The notes: generated by a model from the letters alone, not told the origin. Shown: positions 33,201 through 49,982, counted from the first letter of the stretch. The stretch is DNA of 64,000 bases from Aptenodytes patagonicus (GCF_965638725.1 NC_134963.1:7013501-7077500), one strand, 5' to 3'. Program-made: numbers and translations.

Positions 33201-34316
33201 GCAGCCACAGACGTGGTTTTGGAAGGCAGCCCTGTGGAGATGCCTTTCTAATCCCTCCTGGGTACTTTGGCTTGTGCTTAGAAAGGGGCGAGATGAGAGG
33301 AGAAAGGCAGAAGGTGTGCGGTTCACACGCCAGCCTGGATCGGACCCAGCGTTCGCCTCCCATGGTCAGCACAGGCGCCCTGGCAACCCATGGAAATAGT
33401 GGCAAGGGCTAAAAAACACCTTACCAGCGTGTGCTCCTTTACAGAGAGATTTACTGAAGTCGTTTTGTTCGCTGAAAAGCCTATCCCCAATTTATTTTCA
33501 CTTACATTGAAACCTAAAACAAAAGAGAGAGAGAGATTGACTGTGCTCCCTGCAAAATTGTATCTCGCTTCAGTATCTCGCTAGGTGAAATGACCCTAGA
33601 ATAGTGCAAAATTTTGGAAACTTAAATTTTTAGTTTCCCAACATGAAGAAGCTGGCTTGAGTTCAGGGTGCAGATGCCTCTGCAGCTGGCATTTCTAGGA
33701 AGCGCGCTCTGTGCTTGCAAATCCCACCTGCTGCTGCCCAACACCTTCATTTATCCGTTCGGTTCACACCCCTGTTTGCGATTCCAGGTTGGTCCTAATA
33801 AGTGGTCTGTGACTACCGGGGGTCTGGGAGGGGAAGGGGCTCATCTTGCAGATATTTATATTGTATAGAGCAGCTTATTTCTACAAGAAAAAAAAAGTTT
33901 TTAAACTCCAACAAAGTATACAGTAGTTTCAGTTCCGGTTTTTGTGACCTTTTTCAGGGATCATTTCAGTGCATTTCTGTACAAAATAAAAATTTAAGGA
34001 AAAAAGGATTTTGAAGTATATAAAAAAAAGCATCTTCTGTACATAGGCAAACTCAAGAATCTTCTCTTCAAACCCTGTTTCTTGTAGAAACATGTTGAAA
34101 TTTTTTTGCTGATTTCTTTGTACTTCAAGAGCATGTAAATAATTTATTAAAAGTGACTATTGTAATTTGGAGTTCTTTTTAAACAGATTCCAGCTCTAAA
34201 TCATGTTGAGGAGATGGGGAGGAAGAAGGACTAAGTATAGCAAAGGAGCTGGTGGCATTTACAGCTTGTGTCAAGCTTTGTATAATGTAAATTCTGTATA
34301 AATATGTTTTTTGTCA

Positions 34317-34322
34317 AATAAA
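34317..34322 (+). terminator. SETD1B: Poly(A) signal AATAAA, SETD1B
   Basis: Canonical hexamer in an AT-rich context (gtcaaataaatacatgg). Nearby alternatives are 33985-33990 and 34701-34706. Confidence 0.45.
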
Positions 34323-34743
34323 TACATGGAATTAGAAGCATTAAGAAACTGAAGACAAAAAATTGCCAAGTCAAGGCTTCTTCTTTCCCCCCCCCCAGTC
34401 TGAAACCTAATGTGCAAAATCTATTTATTTCAAGCGAGGAAATGTGTACAGTCTAATAGACAACCTAAAATGTATTTAAGCGAGTTTGCAACTGGATTTT
34501 TTCAATTTAATATTTGTTTTGTTTTTATGAGTTTCCTCCTTAATTGCCACTGTAGTATTTGTCCAAGTGAAAAGAAACACATCGTAACGGACACTCTAAA
34601 ACAAATGGGCAGTTTTAAAAGCAAAACGGAAGAACACCCGGCTCCCAATCCTTGCAGTTTTCTGGTTCTATAAACAGGTTGTTTTAATTCACAGTGTGAA
34701 AATAAAGGGCCTTCTTTAAAAGGAGGTAGGTAAAATGGTTTGC

Positions 34744-34749
34744 AATAAA
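34744..34749 (+). terminator. SETD1B: Poly(A) signal AATAAA, likely distal SETD1B site
   Basis: Canonical hexamer followed by a 14-A run and a T-rich stretch (ttatttttttcaag) that could act as the downstream U-rich element. Confidence 0.45.
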
Positions 34750-34770
34750 TGAAAAAAAAAAAAAAATCTT

Positions 34771-36309
34771 ATTTTTTTCAAGTTCCTTGAAAAAACAACT
34801 CTGCTTTGAAGATTTAGGATTTCTGCTTTTTCTTTCGTTAAGCAAATTTATAAATTTAGGGATGTTTTGTGCATATAGAATCTGTCACCAGTATGTATCT
34901 TGTTTTGAAGAAAGTGTTTTTGTTGTGGATGTGTCATGCTGTATATATTTGTTCATATTTTTGTGAATTGAATACTATGTACCATTGTATTATAGTAACT
35001 TTTATAAAGCAAACCATAAATATACTGACTTTTCTTACAGAAAAATTATGTTGTGCTTAATGTATAGCCAGGGCAGCTTTTTGCTCTCTGACCTGTGCTG
35101 GGGACCGTGAGAGCTCAAGGAACCAGATCCAGAAAAAGAGCAGTCCAAAGAACTGATTTTCAGCAAAGTTTAGTGAAAATATTAATTCTGGTGAGCAGGA
35201 AATTACTTTAAGCAACATTATATTGCATGAAAGAAATATGTGAGTGATGTAAGTTTATAAACTTAAAGAAAATTTTCTTAGTATTAAAAATCCTTACAAC
35301 CCTTAAGAGCTGAAGCACAGCCAGGCGCTGGCCTCCCTGCCGCAGTGCCGGGTGTCCCTAACGTGTCCAACCTCAGTGGTGCTGCCTGGGCAGGTGAGGG
35401 GTCCCTGCTCCTGCAGCCTCTGCCCTGGATTTTTGAGTTCACATCTTTTCTTTTCTTTTTTTTTTTTTTTTTATTTTTATTTATGGTGGTGAAAGCCCTT
35501 AAGCCATGAAGCGAGGTGTTAGTGTTGCTGGTTCGGGTGATGATGTAAGGCTGTTGGGGCCAGAGGCCCTTTGGTTTTCTTTTAAATCAGTTTATTCAAA
35601 TCTGAAATTAATTGTTACCTGCGGTTTACAGGAGGGGGGAGCCGCTGCGATTTGGTGCGGCTGAAAGTACAGCCTGGAGCCAGCCGTGTGCCCCCCGCCC
35701 TCCCTCGCTGGGGGCTGCTGCTGCTGTGAATGTGGTGGTGGTCAAAGCGGCTTCTCTGAGCTTTAGAAAAAGAGATACCTGAAGCAGAGACAAATGGAGT
35801 GGCTGATGGAGGAGGAAATGGAAGAGACAGGAGAGAGCCTGGGCTGTAGGTGGCTTCCCAGCTCAGTTCTTGGCTTCTATAGCTGACCACGGCAGCTGAA
35901 GGGGTGGGGATGCCAGGACAGCCAAACCTTGGGCTGGCGCGGGGGCAGAAGGCAGCAGGGCTCAGCCTGGAGGGTGGCCAGAAGGGGCAGGGGCTTGGGC
36001 TGGTGGAAGGACTTGTGTCTGAGGAGCCTGTCCTGAGCTGAGGGCTTGGCAGAGGCTTTGGCTGCTTGAGGTTTGAGCAGCTTTGATGCTGGGAAACTTG
36101 GGGAGCGGCAGTGGGTGCACCGGGGCTTTGGAGGGCAGATGTACAACAGTGGGGAGACCTGGGGACACCAAAGACCCTGAGATGTTCTTCAGAAGTCGTG
36201 TACTGAGGTCTGTGGGCTCCCTGAGAACAGGGAGCCTTTGACCTGCAGCCACAGCGAACATGGGGTAGAGGGGCTCCAGCCCCGACACGTTAACTTATCA
36301 GGCACTCAA
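34771..36309. other. Intergenic region between convergent SETD1B and HPD
   Basis: Tail-to-tail spacer of roughly 1.5 kb. A T-rich run at 35448-35485 is the only low-complexity element. Minus-strand open frames at 35615-36288 are proline/serine-rich, have no splice or homology support and look like chance frames in GC-rich sequence. Confidence 0.6.
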
Positions 36310-36327
36310 GCTGTGACAGAAAAGGGT

Positions 36328-36333
36328 TTTATT
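36328..36333 (-). terminator. HPD: Poly(A) signal for HPD (minus strand)
   Basis: On the minus strand this reads AATAAA, about 740 nt beyond the HPD stop. An ATTAAA variant lies nearer at 36573-36578. Which one is used is not visible from sequence. Confidence 0.4.
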
Positions 36334-37069
36334 GTGTCAGTGGGGAAAGTCCCCTTGCAAAGGACAGTGACAACACCAGAGTGATGCCCAGAGGGGATCT
36401 GAGCCAAGGAATTGCTGCCAATGCCAACAATTACTTCTTGAAACACGGGAGAAACCCCAACCCTTCATTAATTCAGGTATTAGAGCAAGACTCTGTTGCC
36501 TTGGGAAGGCTGAAATCCATAAATTCGATTAAGTCTCATTACAGAATGTTGTAGCTACCCTAAAACCATGTGTTTAATCTCAGCAAATTCAAATTCAAGA
36601 TTGAGTCTAAAAGCGATTAAAATAAAATCTTACAAAATGAGATGCAGAGAGAGGCAAACGCCTCCGTGATTTCCTCTCCCAGCTTCCTGCGTAGCTAAAA
36701 TTAACAGAAAACTTTGGATAGACTAAATTTAAGCACTCCCAGTTGTTTCTTGTGTCTTCCTCCGTAGCTGCGTGTCTTTGGCACATGCCTTAAATATGCC
36801 CTTTGAGAATTCGGTGGTTTGGGTCAGATTAAACTGCTTTTTAAGAGCATGTTTGCTATTTCCCACACTCCCTCTCCCAAGAAGTCACCGGAGGGCAACG
36901 CTAGGGCTGGATCGGGAAAGGTGTTGAGTCTTTTTACATCTCCAGCTTGGCAGCAGCTTCCCTGGGTTTATGACACTTAGGTCTCAGCCATTTACCAAAA
37001 CATCAGCTGTTTCCTGGTTCGTTTGTGAATCAGCTTGTTAGGGGCGAGGGCGGCATTTTCTGCCATCCT
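36334..37069 (-). other. HPD: HPD 3' UTR (approximate)
   Basis: Non-coding stretch between the HPD stop codon and the first canonical minus-strand AATAAA. I see no further exon or repeat in it. Confidence 0.4.
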
Positions 37070-42395
<5,326 letters not shown>

Positions 42396-42450
42396 TTTTG
42401 TGACCTGGCGATGTGACAGCGGCAAAGAGAGTGGGAGTCCACCAGGGCAT

Positions 42451-42458
42451 TTAATATA
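42451..42458 (-). promoter_or_regulatory. HPD: TATA-like box of HPD
   Basis: Minus strand TATATTAA (context cactatattaaatgcc) 56 nt upstream of the ATG, which would set a start site near 42425 and a 5' UTR of about 30 nt. A TATA promoter fits a liver-restricted gene. Inference from position only. Confidence 0.5.
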
Positions 42459-43261
42459 GTGGCGGGACGGGGGAAGCTCCTCCTCGGCTCCACCTTCTCC
42501 CACCCCCAACCCGAAGCGTTTGCAACCCAGAGATGTGTTTGGTTTGGGCTGGGAACTGCCAGCATTATCCTGCGGGTGGCTTTCCGGGGCCATGTCACGG
42601 GGTCCTTTGCAGTCCCGGCTGTGGCACAGCAGTGTTAAACGTGGAGGGTGGTGAGCGTGCAGGAGTGCAAGCGTGCAAGTGTACGAGGCTCTGTGGCTCG
42701 GAAGCCTGCTAACCCCACAGCAAAACCTCCCTGGCCCCCTGCATGCCGGGGCCACGGTGGGGGTGATGCAACTGCGGCAGCACATTCCCCCCAGCCCTCC
42801 CGCCTGCCCCTGGGGACGTTCACCCTTTCGCAGGGACGTGTCCTATCCCGGCCAGCGTTGAGCCAGGACAGTTTGGCTGCATGCAGCCTCCAGCTGTGTG
42901 TACAGTGTCCGGGCCTGGGGCCATGCGGTGCCACTTTCAGCTCCGGTGAGCCCAGCGCTGCGGGGGTCCACAAAATGTGGGAGCGGCAGGAGGAGGGGGC
43001 AGGAGGCAGCCCTGCCATGGGGAAACACCAGTGCACAAACACCCCACGGCTGGGAGTGGTGGCAAGCCGGAGCCACCGTCCGGGCCAGGGAGGACGAGCA
43101 CAGGGGGCTTGGGTGGGCATCAGCGGTGCAGGGCTCTGGTGGTGGGGTTGTGTCCCCTGCTGCCACGCACCCCGGGGACACAACCCTGTGCTGCCGTGCA
43201 CCGGCCCTGCCACTGCGCTGGGGCACCGGCTGGAGAGGAGCCAGCAGCAGGGACAGGGTCA

Positions 43262-43455
43262 CCCCGTGGCACCGTCACAGCTGTACAACCCTATGGCAGT
43301 CGCACTGCTGTGCCACCACGTGTCACCGTCACAGCTGTGTCACCCCATGTCGTTGCCACCCCTGCGTCACCCCATGGCACCGCCACCACGGTACCACTCC
43401 CTGGCACCATCACACCTGTAGGACCCCACGGCACCGCCACCGCCCCGTCACCCCA
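43262..43455. repeat. Degenerate minisatellite (CACCCCATGGCACCGCCAC-like units)
   Basis: Repeated, imperfect units of roughly 15-30 bp built around GTCACCCCATG, GGCACCGTCAC and GGCACCGCCACC. Unit length varies, so boundaries are approximate. Confidence 0.6.
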
Positions 43456-43480
43456 CGCCGGCACCGTCCCCGCTGGCCCC

Positions 43481-43570
43481 GCCCCCGCGGCGCTGACCCC
43501 GCCCCCCGCGGCGCTGACCCCGCCCCCCCCGCAGCGCTGACCCCGCCCCCCCCGCAGCGCTGACCCCGCC
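43481..43570 (+). repeat. PSMD9: Tandem GC-box array in PSMD9 promoter
   Basis: Four copies of a 21-23 bp unit containing GCGCTGACCCCGCCC, with GCGCTGA at 43490, 43511, 43534 and 43557. Each carries CCCCGCCC, the reverse complement of a GC box (Sp/KLF site). The array ends about 124 bp before the PSMD9 ATG, where a CpG-island promoter is expected. Confidence 0.75.
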
Positions 43571-43693
43571 CGGTCCCCGCCGCGGGGGCGGTGCTCCCTC
43601 TGCCGGCCGCGCCCCCCCCCCCCCGCCGCCCGTGACGCCTTTTGTCCGCTCTCGGCGCCCGTGGCGGCCGTTGTGGCGCGGCCGGTGGCGGCC

Positions 43694-43807
43694 ATGGCGC
43701 AGCCCGGCGGGAGCCGCCCCGTCACCGTCAGCGACGTGCAGCAGCTGGTGAAGAGGAAGGACGAGATCGAGGCGGAGATCAAGGCCTGCTACGAGCTGCT
43801 GGAGGGC
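43694..43807 (+). CDS. PSMD9: PSMD9 exon 1
   Basis: 38 codons: [38 protein letters not shown]. The donor is GGC/gtcagt and the next exon resumes [10 protein letters not shown], as in the mammalian protein. Confidence 0.93.
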
Positions 43808-46643
43808 GTCAGTGCGGCGGGGCGGGCGGGCGGGGGGTGGCGGGGCGCGGGGCCGGCCTGCAGCGCCGGCTCGCAGCCCCACGGCCGCCTCTTCCCTCGC
43901 AGCAAAAGGGCGTCGGGATGAACGAGCCGCTGGTTGACGCGGAGGGCTTTCCCCGCGACGACATCGACCTCTACCAAGTGCGCACCGCCCGGCACAACAT
44001 CATCTGTGAGCGGGGCTGCGCGGCGGGGCGGGCGGCGGGCGGGAGGCCCCTTCCCGGCTGCCGTGAGGCCCGGGGAGCGGTCCCCTCCGGCGGGAGCGAA
44101 CCGGGGAAAGTGAGCTGTGTGGGAGACCTGCAGGCGTCTGCTGCTGGGACAAGTATCCCCGTTAGTAACTCTGCAACCGTTTAAGTAACGTAAATGCCGT
44201 CTCGTTCTGCCTGTTCGCGGCCGTTCTTCAAACACTGGAAAAACAGCGTCGCTCCGAGTTTGTTTTTCGGTTATTTTGCTCTGTGCTCGTAGCCGATGTG
44301 GATCGGCTTAGTCAGGAAAGCTCTTTTTGTCCACATGTTGTTGCAGCCGCATTGAAATTCTGCTTCTGCTGTGGAGCCATTTGGGATTTGTGAAATACAG
44401 CGAAGGGTTTTTGTGGTGTAAAAAACCAGCTTGGGTAAAAAAACAGCTTGGCATTTATTTCTTCCCAGGCTTACCCCGTGCCCTGTCTTTGGGGATGGCT
44501 TTTGCTCTACATATGTAACAGTGCGTGACTTGATGGAAAAAAGACTTCAGCTGCTCAATGATTTCTAGGTGATCGTGGGCCTCCGAGCCCCGCTTCCTTG
44601 CGCGTTTACCGAAATTTGTAGGGTGGTTTTCTCTGCGTTTGACTTCTACCGATAAACGTCTGCCCTGGCTGTGTGAGCAGGGCTGGCACCAGGACCCAGC
44701 AGATACACCAGCAGGAGGTTATTGCTGGCCACAGCAGAGATCTGAGAGGCCCAGAATACCATTTTCTGCACAGCTGCAGAGGAGAGTGTGTGCTGAGAAA
44801 GAACCCTTACATGTAACTCGCTCCTGCTCCCTGTGTGCTAATGGTGTCACCCACAGGTTTGCAGAACGACCACAAGGCCCTGATGAAGCAGGTGGAGGAA
44901 GCTCTTCACCAGTTGCACGCCCGGGAGAAGGAGAAGCATGCCAGGGATGAGGCGGAGGCGTTGGCTGAGGCAATGACCCAGAACCAGAGCCTGCCACAGG
45001 CGTTCGCCAAAGTGAACGCGGTGACCCCAGGATCTCCTGCAAGTATCTCGGTAGGTTGGTGGGGTCTGACACCCCGTGGGGAAGGCTGCTTCTGGACCCA
45101 GAGAGAAAACATAGCCGATGGCGCTCTCTGTCTCTTGTTAATAAGTGAGAATAAGTTGGGGGTTTGATTAGGGTTCTCCCCACCCCTTTTTTTTTTTCTT
45201 TTGTCACACTGGGATGTCCTGTGAATAGACTAGTCACTGTGCGGGAATGAGAGGAGTACTCTCTTCTCAGCTGTATCGTTGCACCACGCAGTGAGCTCCT
45301 GGAAGGCCTCACTGACCATTCTAGCCTCAATATTTCTCTTCCCATAAAGTAGGACAGAGGAATGAGTACTTACTTCTTTCTAAGGACACGAAGAGGGTGT
45401 AATGTAGGTCAGTTGCCTGAATGGTGAGAGGAGTAGTGTCATAGCACGCCTCTCCCCATGTGGCGGGGTGAAGGGTGATGCTCCTGTGATATTACCTGCC
45501 TTTGGAGAAGGCAGATGTTCATCTCTCTTCTATCTCTGTCCAGGGGCTTCAGGTTGATGATGAGATTGTGGAGTTTGGTTCTGTCAACATAAACAACTTC
45601 CAGAACCTGCAGAATATTGCCACAGTGGTGCAGCACAGCGAAGGGGTGAGCTCATTTCTGCTGTAACTGCATTCTCTTGCCTGTCTGTTAGCCACATCTT
45701 TTTCTATGGAACTTAGATCTCTGGGATCATCATTTCCATGTCGGAAACAGTGTCAGATTCGGTCTGTGCTGTTGTAGCCTTGTTCTCTCACAGCATTGAG
45801 CTAATTCCTGCTGGACAGAAGAGAGCTAAGAGGTGTGTGCTCTTTGCTGTGAGCATTATATTGTCTGTTCTCCCCTGGGGACTCCCTGCAGCAGCAGGCT
45901 GCATTGCTGTGCCACCCTCATGGACTGGCCAAAGAAGCTGCCACAGTCATCAAGCACTTTATAGTGGAAGTGAGAGATTGCCTGGAGATGTCTCCCTACC
46001 AAACGCTCTCTTCTTTCAGATCTAGCTGCGGGGATGGGAATGGGAGCCGCTGAAGAAGAGCTCCCCTGGGCCTACTGTTCTTCTGGTGCTTCAGCAAAAG
46101 AAGGAAGAAGAGGGTTGACTTGGTGATGGAAAGTTGCCATCTTTTTTTCTTTCATTTTTTTTTCTCCCTTTCAGAGACCCCTGAGTGTGACTGTGATCCG
46201 CAGCGGCAAAAAAGTGCACGTGGGGCTGACTCCGAAGCGCTGGGCTGGGAAGGGCCTCCTGGGGTAAGCTGCTAGTTCATTTACTAGAACGGATGAGGCT
46301 TTCACCCAGCTCAGAGCACGTTTCCTGCAGCAGGGCCAGCTCTCTGCTTTGGTCTCAGTGTGCGTTGCTGCCCGCTCTGATGGACTTCACTGGCGGGTAC
46401 CAGCTGAGAGCTGGAGGCCGACAGTTTTGCACAGTGGTATGGCGAGGCGAGTTGTATCAAACATGAGGATCTTCCTCCCCGGAAGATCTCAGTGGCTAGT
46501 TTGTCTGGTAGAGGAAACCAATGGAGGAGGGTTGTGGTGGGTCTGATTTGTGCCATGTCAGATCTTCTATGCCTGTCTGAGAGCTGAGACTCTTAACTAC
46601 CCTCTTCTTTTTCAGCTGCAATATCATTCCCTTGCAAAGATGA
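43694..46643 (+). CDS. PSMD9: PSMD9, proteasome assembly chaperone p27, complete (6 exons, 209 aa)
   Basis: Chaperone that escorts the ATPase subunits of the 19S regulatory particle during proteasome assembly (yeast Nas2) and is absent from the mature 26S particle. Exons: 43694-43807, 43903-44005, 44857-45050, 45544-45645, 46175-46263, 46616-46643. Phases agree, giving 209 codons plus TGA; human is 223. The N-terminal half is helical ([20 protein letters not shown], then [16 protein letters not shown]-like), and the C-terminal half is a PDZ domain with [20 protein letters not shown] and [10 protein letters not shown], ending CNIIPLQR. The start is the first ATG in a good context (gccATGG); an upstream in-frame GTG was not chosen. 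CpG promoter, divergent from HPD. Confidence 0.97.
43903..44005 (+). CDS. PSMD9: PSMD9 exon 2
   Basis: 103 nt, phase 0 to 1: [34 protein letters not shown]. Highly conserved helical core. The intron before it is only 95 nt and very GC-rich. Confidence 0.96.
44857..45050 (+). CDS. PSMD9: PSMD9 exon 3
   Basis: 194 nt, phase 1 to 0: [64 protein letters not shown]. Coiled helix followed by the start of the PDZ domain. Confidence 0.96.
45544..45645 (+). CDS. PSMD9: PSMD9 exon 4, PDZ core
   Basis: 34 codons: [34 protein letters not shown]. Confidence 0.97.
46175..46263 (+). CDS. PSMD9: PSMD9 exon 5
   Basis: 89 nt: [29 protein letters not shown] plus two bases. Last strands of the PDZ domain and the conserved [10 protein letters not shown]. 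Confidence 0.96.
46616..46643 (+). CDS. PSMD9: PSMD9 exon 6, last nine residues
   Basis: 28 nt: completes Gly, then CNIIPLQR and TGA. The same C-terminus is known in mammals. Too short for most gene finders. Confidence 0.95.
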
Positions 46644-46659
46644 CCATTGCTTGGAAAAC

Positions 46660-46665
46660 AATAAA
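46660..46665 (+). terminator. PSMD9: Poly(A) signal AATAAA, PSMD9
   Basis: Canonical hexamer 17 nt after the stop codon (aaaacaataaagctg). It would give a very short 3' UTR. A second AATAAA near 47404 is an alternative. Confidence 0.5.
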
Positions 46666-49600
46666 GCTGAAGTTTGTGCCTGCTTTCTGGACTCTGATCT
46701 TGGTTTGAAAACTTCCCTACATGTTTTTGCTGAAACAAATGTTTTGGAGGCTGTGACCTCTAGGTGCCTGACTTGCAGAGTCTGAAGAGGTTCTGATAGA
46801 GCAGGGCCTGCCTGCAATTCAGAATTGCGCTGGTTCATCGGGAGTAGCTTGCAGAGCTGCAAAATGTGGCTTCTCATCTCTTACGCCTTGTATCAGTTTG
46901 GAATGAGGCTATAGACTCAAACTTCACTTGATACGGGCTCTAAAAAGCATGAAATGTTCTTACTTGGTGATAACAGAGCATTCCTTTTTTTTTTCTCTCT
47001 GTAAAATTCCTCACTGAACATCTTGTAACATATGCTTAAAAAGTCCTGGAACACTTCTTGTTGTCTTTAACAGTAGATCACAGTCAAGAAATACGCAAGT
47101 TTGGTACTTTATCTTCCCCATGTTACCACAACTTTTGAAGTCACTAAACGTGATGAAAGAATCTTTGGAATGCCTAATTATTTTAAGTTAATGAGATAAG
47201 GAATAGGGTTTATAATTCTACTTTGATTTAGTGGTTTGTATAGTCATGATAAAAGTACTCCTAATTTGGCTTTTTTTTTTTTTTAAATTTGTTTATTTGC
47301 AGTAGTTGCTTTTAGGGTGTATAAACTCCTTGAGGGGATTTCAGGGATGATTGGTTTGTTGTAAGCTTGTTTCCAGTTAAACTTCAAAATACTCTCCCAA
47401 AACAATAAAACTGAGTAATGCCTCTCTCCATTCTTGTGGAAGTTACTATTTTGGGCAATAATTGTGGGCCAAGTTGGGTTAAACACAGGCCTGCACAGAC
47501 ACAAAAGCGTGACTCCCCGACCTTCCAGAGCCAAAGCCCAGGTAAGGTGCAAGTCTTTCATTAGCGCTTCATAAGCAGGTTGTGGGCATAAGTAACACAT
47601 CACACGTTATGAACAATTTTGTTATTAAGATGAATAACCAGACCTGAAATGGACTGAAAAAGTGGACTAAACCCCTCACTGTTAAATCATTCACCCAGGG
47701 CTCTGTGTTAAATTAAGTTTAGCCTTTTGATATTTCAAGCATTTGTGTTTCAGCATACAGTCCAACAGAGCAGGTTCTCACTGAAATGGTAAAGCTTGAA
47801 AGCAAAGCTCCTTGCTCAGTGGTTCCTGCAGGCTTCACGGCGCTACGGAGGAAGCGTTAACTGCAGCAGCCCATGGCAGTGTTCCTTGGATGAGACTGTA
47901 TCCAGATAATCCCCATCAAACGCAGTCTCACCCTGGCCTTTCAAGTAATTTTAAAAGGGCTGAAACATGGCGCTGTTTTGCTCCATCTCTTTTCTTGAAA
48001 AATAACTGAGAATGGGAGGTGTTTTGGGACCCTCTGTCGCATGTGCATCCTGCCTCGCTTTACCAGAGCAGTTCTGAGGCTAAGCCTGCGCTGCTGACCT
48101 TTACCAGGCGCTATGACCCACAAAGGCCACTGCATTTCCTAAATCCACTGTGAAATCCCACTGGAAAGCAGCGTGATGTCCCTTTCTGGAAAGTACCCCC
48201 CTGGGGTTGTTCTGTAGGAGGGCTGAGTCTCTGCATGGGACCGCAGTGCCAAAAGATTTGCGTAAAACAAGAATTTTAAAATGCATGTTGCACCAGGTTT
48301 GGGAGCCTTGTTTTTTGCAAAAGGGGTTTTCGTATTTGTAGGTGCTGCTGCAGTTTCTAAACCTGTGACTGTCCACAAGCTATCTTCTGTCCCTGTAAAA
48401 TGGAATGTAAGTGTAAGTATGTGGATAAATTGGGTATCAATTGGCAGCTGAAATGTCAAGGGGCTGGCCTTGGCCGTGTGTACTTGGGAAATGTGTGTAG
48501 GTAGCCTAGCTTTTACTTGAGCTGCAGATGAATCTGGGTCTAGATACCGGTCCAGGAGAAGAAAAGCTCATGGGACGCATCCTTCCAGGCCTTTGCATTT
48601 GTGCCTCCTGGGATGAAAAGATCTAGAAAATCCCAGCTTTACGTACTGCTCTTGAAATGGGGTTAGGGGGTCAGCCCAGTCCCGCCAGCCAGGTTAATTC
48701 CTGCTCTCCGGGAGCTCATTTCCCTTTCTCCGTGGAGGGTGTCTGCATGCTTCACAGGGCTCTCAGCTCTGCGAGGCTTTTGTAGAAGTGTGTCCCCTAA
48801 CCCTATGTCCCAACTGCCGCACCTCCAGCCCCTCTGATTGTGTGTCCTGACTAGAACAGGTTGAACAATCCTGACAAGTGTAATAAACACAGATTACATT
48901 GCAAAACCTGCTGTGGATAGGTAAGGTTGGAGCTTCTTCCTTAGACCACACTCAAACATCTGCCGCAGGACCAGAGCAGAAGAGGAGCTGCTCTTAGTCG
49001 GAATAAGCAGGGTTTTCATGCTGGAGAGCAGAGATGACTCCCTGTATCCTGTATGATCGGGGAATGTGGACTGGATGCTGCCGGGTGGGAAGAAAAGCAC
49101 TGTGTCTGCACAAGCTTGACGTGCAGGTGCTGATGCACCGAGCAAAGCTGCCTTCTTGTACCTAGCAGAGGTACTGGGGCTTAAGGACCAAATCCCTGCT
49201 CCTGAAGCCACAAAACTCCCCCTGGTTTGAACCAGCGGTTGTGCCACAGATGAGAAGCTGAGAGCAGCTGTGTCTCGATGACCCGCCTCTGCGCGGCAGC
49301 CTCTTCAGGTCGAGGAGATAATGTGAGCTGATAACAAAACTCCTTTCCTCTCCCAGCAGGGTACGAGGCTCTTGCTGGGCAGAAAGAAAAACAAATTAGA
49401 TTTAGAAATTGTTATTACTTGAGCTTAACAGCACGGCTGAAGTCAGTAGTGGGGAACACTTAGAGCTGATTATCTGCGAAGGCGATAGCTTGGAGCGATC
49501 GCTGGCAACGGGTTCCCCTGTGCAAGTGCCGTCCTGGCAGAGAGCTGGGGATGGTGGGGGGACCCAGTGGTGGTTAGAGGCTGATTTTTCTCGCTTTGAC

Positions 49601-49800
49601 TCTGCTTGTCCTGCTCAGGGGTGCCAAGGGAGCAGAAGCTGCCTACAGCCCCCTGGGGGGGGGGGGGGCATTGAGTAAAGATCCCTCGTCCTGTTCCCTG
49701 GGCAGGGTGAGGGTTCAGTCCCAAAGGGGTCTGGCAATGCCAGGGGGGGCTTTGTCACAGCCATGAGCAGGATTTAGGCTTGGGCAGGGCGAAGGGCTGA
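46666..49800. other. Intergenic region PSMD9-CFAP251
   Basis: About 3.1 kb without a convincing exon. Low-complexity items are a T-run near 47271-47284 and a G14 run at 49655-49668. No transposon was recognised. Confidence 0.6.
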
Positions 49801-49982
49801 ATGTCCCCCCACACCTCCAAGCTCCTGCTTTGGGCGGGGGGTCAGTGCCGCCTCTCCACGGCAGCCGTTGGAGATGAGGAGGGTCCCCCCTTCTCTCCCC
49901 ACACAGCCCCCCTCTCTCCCCCGGTGCTTTCTGGGCTGTCACTGGTGCAGCTGGTGCGACCGTTGGTGCAGCCAGCGCAGCC

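Larger units (their letters stand above)
30144..34770 (+). other. SETD1B: SETD1B 3' UTR (end approximate)
   Basis: About 4.6 kb of non-coding sequence follows the stop, with AATAAA signals at 30721, 33985, 34317, 34701 and 34744, so several 3' ends are possible. It begins with a G-rich then A-rich stretch (30214-30340). Pumilio-type TGTANATA sites lie at 30717, 34038 and 34134, with another at 34940 if the transcript runs further. AU-rich stretches are common near 34130-34520. The real 3' end cannot be fixed without transcript data. Confidence 0.6.
42460..43693. other. Divergent HPD/PSMD9 intergenic region, CpG-rich toward PSMD9
   Basis: A 1.2 kb spacer between two genes transcribed away from each other. 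GC and CpG content rise toward PSMD9. It contains a degenerate minisatellite (43262-43455), a GC-box tandem array (43481-43570) and a C13 run (43612-43624). Long open frames here arise from low-complexity GC-rich sequence. Confidence 0.7.

Noticed and set aside
35615-36288. Minus-strand open frames of 89-108 codons downstream of HPD
   Set aside because: Pro/Ser-rich, no recognisable domain, no promoter or splice signals. They lie in the intergenic spacer beyond the HPD poly(A) signal.
42648-43563. Two long plus-strand open frames (257 and 221 codons) upstream of PSMD9
   Set aside because: They overlap in different frames, consist of low-complexity GC-rich repeats, lack splice or homology support and sit in the divergent promoter region.
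43661-43693. In-frame GTG start for PSMD9 giving 11 extra residues
   Set aside because: The ATG at 43694 has a strong gccATGG context, and the resulting protein fits the family.
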